A stretch of DNA of 64,000 bases from the NCBI RefSeq assembly GCF_003443875.1, contig NZ_CP027482.1, forward strand, positions 2,418,001 through 2,482,000. Reading direction: 5' to 3'. Below the pieces are notes generated by a model. It was not told where the DNA came from. It saw only the letters and a list, made by a program, of their open reading frames with translations, and searched no databases. Source of the stretch: Aeromicrobium sp. A1-2 (GTDB taxonomy: Bacteria > Actinomycetota > Actinomycetes > Propionibacteriales > Nocardioidaceae). A program made the position numbers and the translations under genes. The first letter of the stretch is position 1. Every line of letters begins with the position of its first letter. Shown in pieces: positions 41,310 to 50,812 of this stretch.

Positions 41310-41921
41310 TCAGAGCCCGAAGGTCTCGGTGAGGAGGTCGTCGACCACGACGTAGGTCTGGGCCGTCCGCGGACACCGGAACGCGCCGCCGCCGACGTCG
41401 TCCAGAGGAACACCGGCCCGGCCGACCCATCCGACCCGACGAGCAGGGACACCCACGACGAGAGCGAAGTCGGGAACGTCCTTCGTCACGACCGAGCCGG
41501 CGGCGACCATGGCCCACCGGCCGATCGTGATCGGCGCAATGCAGACTGATCGGGCGCCGATCGCCGCGCCTTCGTGCACCACGACACCGACTGCTTCCCA
41601 GTCGTCGGCGGACTTGAGCTCGCCGGACGGCGTGACCGCCCGGGGGAACAGATCGTTCGTCAGCACCACGGCCGGACCGATGAAGACCCCGTCGGCCAGG
41701 ACCGCGGGCTCGTAGACGAGCGCATGGTTCTGGATCTTGCACCGGTCGCCGACGACCGCGCCCGGCCCGATGTAAGCCCCGCGGCCGATGACGCACTGGA
41801 CGCCGATCGAGGCCGCCTCGCGCACCTGGGCAAGGTCCCAGACCGTCGTCCCGGCACCGATCGTGGCGCCATCGTCGACGTCGGCGCTGGCCGAAATGCG
41901 CGCAGAACTCAGGTCTTCCAT
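41310..41921 (-). CDS. Left-handed beta-helix N-acetyltransferase, WbpD/WlbB-like
   Basis: 203 residues. Hexapeptide repeats (IGAGTTVWDLAQV, IGRGAYIGPGAVVGDRCKIQ, IGPAVVLTNDLFPRA) span most of the protein, followed by GSVVTKDVPDFALVVGVPAR and the RVGWVGRAG tail typical of WbpD, which acetylates the 3-amino group of UDP-linked 2-acetamido-3-amino uronic acid. ATG 41921 begins the family region; the frame upstream to 42047 is unsupported. It forms an operon with the LCP gene and is divergent from the large DUF4082 gene. Confidence 0.85.
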   Translation of the reverse strand: MEDLSSARISASADVDDGATIGAGTTVWDLAQVREAASIGVQCVIGRGAYIGPGAVVGDRCKIQNHALVYEPAVLADGVFIGPAVVLTNDLFPRAVTPSGELKSADDWEAVGVVVHEGAAIGARSVCIAPITIGRWAMVAAGSVVTKDVPDFALVVGVPARRVGWVGRAGVPLDDVGGGAFRCPRTAQTYVVVDDLLTETFGL

Positions 41922-42109
41922 GATCGCCCCATGTGCCGATTCTCCCCGGGTTCGTGAAATCAGCGTCAAATCTGGAGGCCCTCGACAAATACCTTCTCCA
42001 AACGCCTGTCGCGGGTCCTCGACAGTGGTGATTCTTGCAGGAGTCACAGCAATCCCGGGGCGCCATTCGCCCCGACTGGGCCCGTTCTGTGGCCGGATCC
42101 GAGGTCATC

Positions 42110-45100
42110 ATGTCGATCGCACGCACCGCACGTTGGGCACCGTCGCGAGCCATCGCGACGGCTGCCTCCGTGCTGCTGGTTGCTGGGCTGATGACCGCGC
42201 TGACCACCGCACCTTCATCGGCTGCTGGGGATCCCTGCGGCACCGGCGGCAACAAGATCTCGTGCGAGAACAGCAAACCCGGCACCCCGCAGAGCGTGTG
42301 GGACATCGAGGGCGCGGGCGATGACGACATCCAGGGGTTCGCGACCAACATCAGTGTCAACATCGGGAGCAAGATCGACTTCAAGATCGACACCCGAGCC
42401 TCGGCCTACTCGATCACGATCTATCGCACGGGTTACTACGGCGGAGACGGCGCCCGACAGATTGCCACGGTCAGTCCGACGGCATCCCTGCCCCAGAACC
42501 AGCCCGCCTGCATCACCGACTCCAGCACCGAGCTCTATGACTGCGGCAACTGGGGAGTGTCGGCGTCGTGGAACGTCCCGAGCACCGCGGTGTCCGGCGT
42601 GTACATCGCCAAGCTGCGACGACCCGACACCGGCGGCGTCAGTCACATCACCTTCGTCGTGCGCGACGACTCGAGCCAGTCTGCGATCGTGGCGCAGACC
42701 TCCGACCCGACGTGGCACGCCTACAACATGTACGGCGGCTCCAACTTCTACCGTGGCGCGGCCAACGGCCGGGCCTACAAGCTCAGCTACAACCGACCGT
42801 TCGCGACGCGCGCCGGCATCGAGGCCCGTGACTTCTACTTCGGCGCGGAGTACCCGCTGGTCCGGTTCATGGAGAAGAACGGCTACGACGTCAGCTACAT
42901 CGCGGGCGTCGACACCGACCGCAGCGGCGCCCTGCTCAAGAACCACAAGACGTTCGTTTCGATGGGGCACGACGAGTACTGGAGCAAGGCGCAGCGCGCC
43001 AACGTCGAGTCGGCGCGTGACGCCGGCGTCAACCTGCTCTTCCTCAGCGGCAACGAGGTCTACTGGAAGACGCGCTACGAGGCATCCGCCGATGCGAGCC
43101 ACACCGCCAACCGAACCCTGACCTCCTACAAGGAGACCTGGTCCAACGCGAAGATCGATCCCTCCGCCGAGTGGACCGGGACGTGGCGTGATCCGCGGTT
43201 CGCACCGAAGGACAAGGGCGGCGGCATGCCCGAGAATGGCCTGACCGGCACGCTCTACATGTCGAACAACACCGATCTGCCAGTGACGGTCAGCGCCGCC
43301 GAGGGCAAGCTACGGCTGTGGCGCAACTCCGGCCTCCAGTCCATGGCCGCAGGGTCCAGCACCGCGCTGGCGCCGCACACCGTGGGATACGAGTCCAATG
43401 AGGACCTCGACAACGGCTCACGACCCAACGGCCTGATCCGGCTCTCGACAACGACCGGCGCCGTGCCGCAGTACCTGCAGGACTACGGCAACGAGGTCGA
43501 GCCGGGAAACACGACCCACCACGTCACGATGTACCGCGCACCGAGCGGGGCGCTGGTCTTCTCGGCGGGCTCGATCCAGTGGACCTGGGGGCTCGACGCG
43601 ACGCACGACGGCAACGGCGCCGCCGCGGACCGGCGCATGCAGCAGGCCCAGGTCAACCTTTTCGCCGACATGGGCGCACAGCCGACGACCCTCGACACGA
43701 CGCTCTCCCCCGCGACCAAGTCGACCGACACATCAGGCCCCACCGCGACCATCAGCTCACCGGCCACGAACGCGACGATCGCCAACGGCACCAAGGTCGC
43801 CGCAACCGGCACCGCGTCCGACAACGGCGGAGTCGTCGCCGGGGTCGAGGTCTCCACCGACAACGGCAGCACGTGGCACCCCGCGACGGGCACGACCTCG
43901 TGGACGTACAGCTACATCCAGCACGGCGACGGCGTCACCCCCCTGAAGGTCCGGGCGATCGACGACAGCGCCAACATCGGGTCGATAGTCAGTCGCAACC
44001 TCACGGTCACCTGCCCGTGCTCGGTGTTCGGTGCCGAGGTCCCGTCGAACCCGGCCGCCAACGACTCCAGCAGCGTCGAGCTGGGGCTCCGCTTCTCGCC
44101 GACGAAAGACGGATTCGTCTCCGGCGTGCGGTTCTACAAGGGTGCAGGAAACACCGGCACCCACACCGGATCGCTGTGGAGCAGCAGCGGACAGAAGTTG
44201 GCGACCGTGACGTTCAGTGGCGAGACCGCGACGGGCTGGCAGCAAGCCACCTTCGCCTCGGCGGTCGCGGTGCTGAAGGACAGCACCTACGTCATCTCGT
44301 ACGGAGCGCCCAATGGTCGCTATGCCATCGCCTCGAATGCCTTCACCTCGCTCGGGATCGACGCGACGCCGCTGAAGGTCGCCGGTGGATTCGGCGCGAC
44401 CCCGGCCGGCGTCTACGCCAACCCGGGCCAGTTCCCGAACAACTCCTACAAGAACACCAACTACTACGTCGACGCGATGTTTACGACGACTGACTCCTCG
44501 GCGTTGACCGTCACGTCGCAGTGGCCGCTCGCAGACTCCTCGAGCGTGCCGACCAGCACGACCGTCACTGCCACGTTCTCCAAGCCCGTCACGACGAGCT
44601 CGGCATCGCTCGGGCTCAAGGACGCCAACGGTGCGGCTGTCCCTGGCAGCACGGCCTACAACTCCACGACGCGGGTCGTCACGTTCACTCCCTCATCCGC
44701 GCTGAGCGGGTTCGTGAAGTACACAGCGACAGCCAACGGGGTCGACGCGCAGGGCGGCGGCGTCACCTCCGGCAAGACCTGGTCGTTCACGACGGCCCGG
44801 CCGAACCCGGCCCCAGGCGTGTGCCCCTGCAGCATCTTCAACGACTCCACCGTCCCGACGGTCCTGCAGGACTCCGACCCTGCCGCCGTCACGCTCGGCG
44901 TCCGCTTCGCCGCCGACACTGCCGGGACCATCACCGGGGTCAAGTTCTACAAGGGCCCCAACAACACCGGAACGCACACCGGAACGCTGTGGAGCACGAG
45001 CGGGACCAAGCTCGCGGAGGGCACCTTCACCGGCGAGTCCAGCAGCGGCTGGCAGACGCTGACGTTCAGTCAGCCGGTCACGATCGCGAAGGACACCGAG

Positions 45101-46855
45101 TACATCGCGGCCTACCGCGCGCCAGCAGGCAAGTACTCCGCGACGCCGGGCGGCTTCAGCTCCGACGTCCCAGGGTCGCCGCTGCGCACGCCGTCCGACG
45201 GCGGCTCGTACACCTATGGCACGGGATTCCCGGACGCCCGATCCTCGGCCAACTACCTGGTCGACGTCGTGTTCGAGCGGCCCACGCCGCAGATCGCGAT
45301 CTCGGCCCAGGACCCGGCCTCCGGCGCGGTCGACGTGAGCCGCTCCACCAGCATCGCGGTGTGGTTCACCGACACCATCAAGCCGGGCGCAACCATGACG
45401 GTCAAGCAGGGCACGACGACGATCAGCGGGACCACCACGCTGGGGCCGGATGCGACCAAGCTGACCTTCAAGCCTGCCTCGGCGCTGCCCAAGGACGTCG
45501 AGGTCGCCGTGACACTGACGGGCGTCACGTCCACGAGTGGTGCGACGCTGGGCACCAAGACCTGGAGCTTCCGCACGACGGTCAGTGACGATGCCGGGAC
45601 CGCCCAGTCCTTGTTCAGTGACCAGGTCCCGGCGACCACGGCAGCCAACGACGCCTCCGCCGTCGAGCTCGGCACGGTTTTCACTCCGACCAAGGACGGA
45701 AAGGTCACCTCGATCCGCTTCTACAAGGGGATCGGCAACGCCGGGACCCACGTCGGGCGCATCTGGAGCGCTGGCGGTCAGCAGCTCGCGTCGGCGACGT
45801 TCACCAACGAGACGCCGACGGGCTGGCAGTCCGCGACCCTGAGCCAGCCGCTCTCGGTGACGGCCGGCACGACATACCTCGTGTCCTACCTTGCGCCACA
45901 GGGCCACTACGCCTACACCGGTGGCTTCTTCAACTCAGCCCTGACCAACGGAGACCTGACCGCCCCGGCGGGCAAGAACGGCCGCTACCTGTACGGCGCG
46001 GCCGGCGGATTCCCGCTGTACGACTGGGGCTCGACCAGCTACTTCGTCGACGTCTCATTCGTCGCGGACGCCGCCACGATCGCACTGACCGGCCGCAGTC
46101 CGGCGGCCAACGCCACCGACGTCCCACGCTCCTCCACGATTTCCGCAACGCTGTCTGCGCCTCTCTCCCCTGGTTACTCCCTAACCATCAAACAGGGCAC
46201 GGACAGCGTTGCGGGAACCACCAGCCTGTCCGCCGACAAGAAGACGCTGACCTTCCAGCCGGGCGCTGCACTGCCTGCGGATGCTGACCTCACGGTCACC
46301 CTGAGCGGGGTCACGTCTACCGAGGGAGCGACCCTGCCGACCCAGACGTGGACGTTCCGCACCGAGGCCGGCAGCACGAGCACGTACTCGCTGTTCACCG
46401 GCCAGACCCCGTCGATCCCGTCGATCAACGACAGTGGTGCGGTCGAGCTCGGCACGGCATTCAGCCCCTCGGTGGCAGGGACCATCACGGGCATCCGGTT
46501 CTACAAGGGGTCCGGCAACGACGGTACGCACGTCGGCAACCTGTGGTCATCGACCGGGACCAAGCTCGGCAGCGTGACGTTCACGGGCGAGAGCGCGAGC
46601 GGCTGGCAGACCGCGTCGTTCCCGGCACCGATCACCGCAACCGCCGGGACGACGTACGTCGTGTCCTACCTGGCGCCGCAAGGTCACTACTCCGGGACCC
46701 CGGGATTCTTCAACAGCGCCTATGTGGCCGGGACGCTGTCCGCCAGGGCCGGGAACAACGGGCTCTACAAGTACGGGTCCGCCGGTGGCTTCCCCACCGG
46801 GTCCTACAACTCCACGAACTACTTCATCGACGTCGTGTTCCGGAGCTCGTCATGA
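42110..46855 (+). CDS. Large secreted DUF4082/SbsA-Ig multidomain protein
   Basis: 1581 residues. Signal peptide 1-39 (ending TAPSSA-AG). Then an N,N-dimethylformamidase beta-subunit-like domain at about 43-540 (ITIYRTGYYGGDGA, YNMYGGSNFY, DEYWSKAQRANVE), an Ig-like domain at about 545-630, and four DUF4082 domains at about 635-793, 904-1057, 1163-1320 and 1423-1581, each with a GVRFYKGxGNTGTHTGxLWS core. They are separated by three SbsA-type Ig domains (LTVTSQWPLADSSSVPTSTT and relatives). No LPXTG or transmembrane anchor is visible, so it is released or held noncovalently. Its setting suggests a role in the surface glycan, possibly binding or amide/ester cleavage. ATG 42110 follows GAGG. 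Confidence 0.9.
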   Translation: MSIARTARWAPSRAIATAASVLLVAGLMTALTTAPSSAAGDPCGTGGNKISCENSKPGTPQSVWDIEGAGDDDIQGFATNISVNIGSKIDFKIDTRASAYSITIYRTGYYGGDGARQIATVSPTASLPQNQPACITDSSTELYDCGNWGVSASWNVPSTAVSGVYIAKLRRPDTGGVSHITFVVRDDSSQSAIVAQTSDPTWHAYNMYGGSNFYRGAANGRAYKLSYNRPFATRAGIEARDFYFGAEYPLVRFMEKNGYDVSYIAGVDTDRSGALLKNHKTFVSMGHDEYWSKAQRANVESARDAGVNLLFLSGNEVYWKTRYEASADASHTANRTLTSYKETWSNAKIDPSAEWTGTWRDPRFAPKDKGGGMPENGLTGTLYMSNNTDLPVTVSAAEGKLRLWRNSGLQSMAAGSSTALAPHTVGYESNEDLDNGSRPNGLIRLSTTTGAVPQYLQDYGNEVEPGNTTHHVTMYRAPSGALVFSAGSIQWTWGLDATHDGNGAAADRRMQQAQVNLFADMGAQPTTLDTTLSPATKSTDTSGPTATISSPATNATIANGTKVAATGTASDNGGVVAGVEVSTDNGSTWHPATGTTSWTYSYIQHGDGVTPLKVRAIDDSANIGSIVSRNLTVTCPCSVFGAEVPSNPAANDSSSVELGLRFSPTKDGFVSGVRFYKGAGNTGTHTGSLWSSSGQKLATVTFSGETATGWQQATFASAVAVLKDSTYVISYGAPNGRYAIASNAFTSLGIDATPLKVAGGFGATPAGVYANPGQFPNNSYKNTNYYVDAMFTTTDSSALTVTSQWPLADSSSVPTSTTVTATFSKPVTTSSASLGLKDANGAAVPGSTAYNSTTRVVTFTPSSALSGFVKYTATANGVDAQGGGVTSGKTWSFTTARPNPAPGVCPCSIFNDSTVPTVLQDSDPAAVTLGVRFAADTAGTITGVKFYKGPNNTGTHTGTLWSTSGTKLAEGTFTGESSSGWQTLTFSQPVTIAKDTEYIAAYRAPAGKYSATPGGFSSDVPGSPLRTPSDGGSYTYGTGFPDARSSANYLVDVVFERPTPQIAISAQDPASGAVDVSRSTSIAVWFTDTIKPGATMTVKQGTTTISGTTTLGPDATKLTFKPASALPKDVEVAVTLTGVTSTSGATLGTKTWSFRTTVSDDAGTAQSLFSDQVPATTAANDASAVELGTVFTPTKDGKVTSIRFYKGIGNAGTHVGRIWSAGGQQLASATFTNETPTGWQSATLSQPLSVTAGTTYLVSYLAPQGHYAYTGGFFNSALTNGDLTAPAGKNGRYLYGAAGGFPLYDWGSTSYFVDVSFVADAATIALTGRSPAANATDVPRSSTISATLSAPLSPGYSLTIKQGTDSVAGTTSLSADKKTLTFQPGAALPADADLTVTLSGVTSTEGATLPTQTWTFRTEAGSTSTYSLFTGQTPSIPSINDSGAVELGTAFSPSVAGTITGIRFYKGSGNDGTHVGNLWSSTGTKLGSVTFTGESASGWQTASFPAPITATAGTTYVVSYLAPQGHYSGTPGFFNSAYVAGTLSARAGNNGLYKYGSAGGFPTGSYNSTNYFIDVVFRSSS

Positions 46856-46934
46856 GGGGTGTCTGACGAACCACCGGGTGCACGGCCATCGGGGGCCACA
46901 TCGTGGCCGCATTCATCTCAAACTGGAGGACAGC

Positions 46935-48005
46935 GTGACTACTGGCAAAGAACTCGGGGTTGCCGTCATCGGTGCTGGTTACTGGGGACCGAACCTCGCA
47001 CGAAACTTCCGGTCGAGCGACGACTGGGAACTGCGTGCCATCTGCGATCTCGACCTGGACCGTGCGCGCCGGGTGGCCGGCGAGCACGTCGCCGTGACGA
47101 CCGCGCTCGACGAGGTCCTGGCGCGCGACGACATCGACGCCATCGCGATCGCGACTCCCGCGCGGACGCACCAGGCAGTGGCCCTCCCGGCTCTGGAGGC
47201 CGGCAAGCACGTGCTGGTCGAGAAGCCACTGGCCGACAGCTTCGCGCACGGCGCCCAGATGGTGCGGTCCGCGCGCGAGCGCGATCTCGTGCTGATGGCC
47301 GACCACACGTACTGCTACACCCCGGCCGTGCTGAAGATCCGGGAGCTCATCGCTGCCGGATCGCTCGGCGACATCTTGTTCATCGACTCCGTGCGGATCA
47401 ACCTGGGCCTGATCCAGCCCGATGTCGACGTCTTCTGGGACCTCGCGCCGCACGACCTGTCGATCCTCGACTTCATCCTGCCGGGCGGGCTCCGCCCCAC
47501 GGGGGTCGCGGCGCACGGCGCCGATCCACTGCACGCCGGACGGCCCTGTGTCGGCTACCTGACCCTGCCGTTCGGCGACGGCGCGCTGGCGCACATCCAC
47601 GTCAACTGGCTGAGCCCGACCAAGATCCGGCAGATGGTCATCGGCGGGACCCGGCGCACCCTGGTCTGGGACGACCTCAATCCGCAGCAGCCACTCAGCG
47701 TCTATGACCGCGGGGTCGACCTGGCCGGGCAGTCCACGGGCGGCACCGACCGTTCGGACGCCACGATCTCCTACCGGCTCGGGGACACCTGGGCGCCGGC
47801 GCTGCCACACCGTGAGGCGCTCGGCCAGATGGTGACCGAGTTCGCGTCCAGCATCCGCGAAGGCCGGGCATCACGCACCGACGGCGAGTCCGGACTGCGG
47901 GTCCTGTCGGTGCTCGAGGCGACCGCCGCCAGCGTGCGCGCCGACGGCGCCTTCTCGCAGGTCGAGCGCGAACCGGATCTCCGCGGCAAGGTCAGCGCAG
48001 CATGA
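46935..48005 (+). CDS. Gfo/Idh/MocA family sugar oxidoreductase (WbpB-like)
   Basis: 356 residues. The NAD site is VAVIGAGYWGPNLARNF (residues 9-25), LVEKPLAD carries the conserved Lys of the EKP motif, and MADHTYCYTPAVLKIRELI and WDLAPHDLSILDFI are substrate-domain motifs. WbpB-type members oxidise the 3-position of a UDP-N-acetyl uronic acid ahead of transamination. GTG 46935 has GGAGGA upstream. It starts the eight-gene overlapping chain, 79 nt after the DUF4082 gene. Confidence 0.9.
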   Translation: MTTGKELGVAVIGAGYWGPNLARNFRSSDDWELRAICDLDLDRARRVAGEHVAVTTALDEVLARDDIDAIAIATPARTHQAVALPALEAGKHVLVEKPLADSFAHGAQMVRSARERDLVLMADHTYCYTPAVLKIRELIAAGSLGDILFIDSVRINLGLIQPDVDVFWDLAPHDLSILDFILPGGLRPTGVAAHGADPLHAGRPCVGYLTLPFGDGALAHIHVNWLSPTKIRQMVIGGTRRTLVWDDLNPQQPLSVYDRGVDLAGQSTGGTDRSDATISYRLGDTWAPALPHREALGQMVTEFASSIREGRASRTDGESGLRVLSVLEATAASVRADGAFSQVEREPDLRGKVSAA

Positions 48006-49000
48006 CGGCGCTGGGCGGGGCGCACGTGCTGGTGACCGGCGGTGCCGGCACGATCGGATCCACGATCGTGGACCAGCTGCTCGATGCCGGGGCGGGTCGG
48101 GTCGATGTGCTCGACAACCTCGTACGTGGCCGCATGGGCAACCTTGACGAAGCACTCGCGAGTGGTCGCGTGACCCTGATCGAGGGGGACATCCGGGATC
48201 GCGACCTTGTGCACGACGTCAGCCGGGGAAAGGACCTGGTCTTTCACCAGGCCGCGATCCGCATCACCCAGTGCGCCGAGGAGCCACGGCTGGCGCTGGA
48301 GGTCCTCGTCGACGGCACCTTCAACGTCTACGAGGCCGCGGTCGCCGCCAAGGTCGACAAGATCGTCTCGGCCTCGTCGGCGTCGGTCTACGGTCTGGCC
48401 GAGCACTTCCCCACCGACGAGCGGCACCACCATCACAACAACGACACGTTCTATGGCGCGGCCAAGTCGTTCAACGAGGGCATGCTCCGCAGCTTCCGCG
48501 CGATGCACGGCCTCGAGCACGTCCTGCTCCGCTACTTCAACGTGTACGGCCCGCGCATGGACGTGCACGGCCTGTACACCGAAGTGCTGGTGCGATGGAT
48601 GGAGCGCATCGACGACGGAGAGGCGCCGCTGATCTTCGGTGACGGGATGCAGACCATGGACTTCGCCTTCACGACCGACATCGCCCGGGCCAACATCCTC
48701 GCCGCCGCGAGCAACGTGACCGAGGGTGTCTACAACATCGCCTCCGGCACCGAGACGAGCCTGCTCGACCTGGCGAACACGCTGCTGGACGTCATGGGGT
48801 CGTCCCTGTCCGTCGTGCATGGTCCGGAGCGGGCGGTCAACGGTGTGACCCGACGGCTCGCCGACACCACGGCAGCGGAGCGCGACCTGGGATTCCGGAC
48901 GCAGGTCGATCTCGCGCATGGTCTCGCCGAACTCGTGGGCTGGTGGCGCCCGCTGCGCGCGGAGATCTCGATCGGACCAAGCCTGCGGGAGATCCGATGA
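48002..49000 (+). CDS. NAD-dependent sugar epimerase/dehydratase (extended SDR)
   Basis: 332 residues. VLVTGGAGTIGSTIVD is the Rossmann loop, DNLVRGRMGNL the ribose/adenine region, SASSASVYG supplies the catalytic Ser and FYGAAK the YxxxK pair. The substrate part includes LRYFNVYGPRMD and GDGMQTMDFAFTTDIARA. It acts on a nucleotide sugar, as a 4-epimerase or 4,6-dehydratase; the choice cannot be made from sequence alone. ATGA overlaps join it to both neighbours. Confidence 0.9.
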   Translation: MTALGGAHVLVTGGAGTIGSTIVDQLLDAGAGRVDVLDNLVRGRMGNLDEALASGRVTLIEGDIRDRDLVHDVSRGKDLVFHQAAIRITQCAEEPRLALEVLVDGTFNVYEAAVAAKVDKIVSASSASVYGLAEHFPTDERHHHHNNDTFYGAAKSFNEGMLRSFRAMHGLEHVLLRYFNVYGPRMDVHGLYTEVLVRWMERIDDGEAPLIFGDGMQTMDFAFTTDIARANILAAASNVTEGVYNIASGTETSLLDLANTLLDVMGSSLSVVHGPERAVNGVTRRLADTTAAERDLGFRTQVDLAHGLAELVGWWRPLRAEISIGPSLREIR

Positions 49001-50139
49001 GCCGAATCAACGTCATGCAACCGTGGCTCGGTGCGGAGGAGATCGCCGCAGTCACCGACGTCATCTCTTCGGGCTGGATCGCCCAGGGCCCTCGGGTCGC
49101 CGCGTTCGAGGAGGCGTTCGCCGCCTCCCAGCAGGCTGATCACGCGGTCGCTGTCTCGAGCTGCACCGCGGCCCTCCACCTGGCCCTGCTGGTCGCCGGG
49201 GTCGAGACCGGTGACGACGTGGTCGTCCCCTCGTTCTCATTCGTCGCGACCGCCAACGCGCCCACCTACATCGGGGCCCGCCCGGTCTTCGCCGACATCG
49301 ACCCGTTGACCGGCAACGTCACCGGCGAGACAATCCGCTCGGCCCTGACCGGACGGACCAGCGCCGTGGTCGCGGTGGACCAGGGGGGCGTGCCGGTCGA
49401 CCTGGCCGAGATCCGGGCTGTGTGCGATCCGCTCGGCATCGTGGTCGTCGAGGACGCCGCGTGCGCGATCGGGTCGACGTACCGCGGGCAACCCGTGGGC
49501 GCCGACGCTGAGATCGCCGCCTGGTCGTTCCACCCACGCAAGATCGTCACGACCGGCGAGGGCGGCATGATCACGACGTCGCGCCCGCTCTGGGCCGCGC
49601 GCGCCCGCCGCCTCCGCGAGCACTCGATGTCGGTCTCGGCCGCCGAGCGCCACGGAAGTGTCCTTGCACCCCCCGAGGAGTACACCGAGGTCGGGTTCAA
49701 CTACCGGATGACCGACCTGCAGGCGGCAGTGGGGCTCGTGCAGCTGCAGAAGCTGCCCGAGCTCGTCGAACGCAGGCGCCAGCTCGCCGAGGTGTACGCC
49801 AAGCAGCTCGAGGACATCCCCGGGCTGCGGCCCGTCGCCGACCCACCGTGGGGCACGTCGAACTTCCAGTCGTTCTGGATCGAGGTCTCCGATCCCTACC
49901 CTTGGGACCGCGAAGGGCTGCTGGCGCACCTCGCTTCGTACGACATCTCGGCCCGCCGCGGCATCATGACGTCCCACCGTCAACCCGCCCATGCCAAGTT
50001 CGCCGGGGGCCCGCTGCTCGCCTCCGAACAGCTCAGCGACAGCACCCTGATTCTTCCTCTGTTCCACCAGATGTCCGAGTCCGAGCAGGCCAGGGTCATC
50101 GATGCCCTGAGGTCTGCGGCTGAGGAGAGCCATGGATGA
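48997..50139 (+). CDS. DegT/DnrJ/EryC1 aminotransferase (PglE-like)
   Basis: 380 residues. WLGAEEIAAVTDVISSGWIA, SSCTAALHLAL, VVVPSFSFVATANAPTYIG and WSFHPRKIVTTGEGGM with PLP-Lys182 define the family. VGFNYRMTDLQAAVGL also fits. It transaminates a keto-sugar nucleotide using glutamate. As it directly precedes a PglD/NeuD-like acetyltransferase, a 4-amino sugar (bacillosamine-like) route is plausible. The start overlaps the epimerase stop by 4 nt. Confidence 0.92.
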   Translation: MSRINVMQPWLGAEEIAAVTDVISSGWIAQGPRVAAFEEAFAASQQADHAVAVSSCTAALHLALLVAGVETGDDVVVPSFSFVATANAPTYIGARPVFADIDPLTGNVTGETIRSALTGRTSAVVAVDQGGVPVDLAEIRAVCDPLGIVVVEDAACAIGSTYRGQPVGADAEIAAWSFHPRKIVTTGEGGMITTSRPLWAARARRLREHSMSVSAAERHGSVLAPPEEYTEVGFNYRMTDLQAAVGLVQLQKLPELVERRRQLAEVYAKQLEDIPGLRPVADPPWGTSNFQSFWIEVSDPYPWDREGLLAHLASYDISARRGIMTSHRQPAHAKFAGGPLLASEQLSDSTLILPLFHQMSESEQARVIDALRSAAEESHG

Positions 50140-50812
50140 CCTGATCCTCGTCGCCGCGAGCGGCCTGGTGCGCGAAGTCGCCGAGACCGTCGCGATGGCC
50201 GGCCGCCACCGCATCCTCGGCATCGTCGACGACGATCCCGCGCTCCACGGAACATCGGTCGGCGGGATTCCGGTGATCGGCGGGATCGACCAGCTCTACT
50301 GGGACCGGAGTTCGCACGTCGTCGTCTGCGCCGGCCAGGGAATCGTCCGGCGTCGCATCGTCGAACTGCTGGCCGCGCACGAGATCGGTCCGTCCCGGTT
50401 CGCCACGATCGTGCATCCCTCGGTCCACGTGCCGCCGTCATGTTTCGTCGGCGTGGGCTCGGTACTCCTGGCCCACGTCGCGATCACGGCCGATGCCCGC
50501 ATCGGCCGGCACGTCGTCGTCATGCCGAATGCCACGGTGACGCACGACAACATCCTCGAGGACTTCGTCACGCTGTGCGCCGGAGTGAGCTTGGCTGGGC
50601 ACGTGAGGGTCGGCCAGGGCGCCTACCTCGGGGCCAACGCGAGCGTCCGACAGTACGTGCACATCGGCGTCGACAGCACACTTGGCATGGGATCGGCGCT
50701 GCTCGAGGACCTGCCTGACGGCGAGGTGTGGGTCGGCGCCCCAGCAGCCCGCCCACTGGTCCGAACCGGCGCCGGTGAACGGGCCCCCACCGCGATCGGG
50801 GAAGCGTCATGA
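50132..50812 (+). CDS. NeuD/PglD-like sugar O- or N-acetyltransferase
   Basis: 226 residues. An N-terminal Rossmann-like nucleotide-sugar domain at 1-85 (LILVAASGLVREVAETV, ILGIVDDDPALHG, GGIPVIGGIDQL) is followed by a left-handed beta-helix at about 90-205 (ATIVHPSVHVPPS, GVGSVLLAHVAIT, IGRHVVVMPNATVTHDN). This layout is that of PglD, which N-acetylates UDP-4-amino sugars, and NeuD. It overlaps the upstream gene by 8 nt and the next by 4 nt. Confidence 0.9.
   Translation: MDDLILVAASGLVREVAETVAMAGRHRILGIVDDDPALHGTSVGGIPVIGGIDQLYWDRSSHVVVCAGQGIVRRRIVELLAAHEIGPSRFATIVHPSVHVPPSCFVGVGSVLLAHVAITADARIGRHVVVMPNATVTHDNILEDFVTLCAGVSLAGHVRVGQGAYLGANASVRQYVHIGVDSTLGMGSALLEDLPDGEVWVGAPAARPLVRTGAGERAPTAIGEAS

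Noticed and set aside
41302-42393. Upstream extension of the LCP gene
   Set aside because: The extra sequence is antisense-like or a shadow of the acetyltransferase gene; LCP proteins begin near the GTG at 41301, which has a ribosome binding site.
44014-46855. Repeats that could be taken for a tandem DNA repeat array
   Set aside because: They are diverged DUF4082 protein domains about 160 residues long, not DNA repeats; no CRISPR-like spacing is present anywhere in the window.
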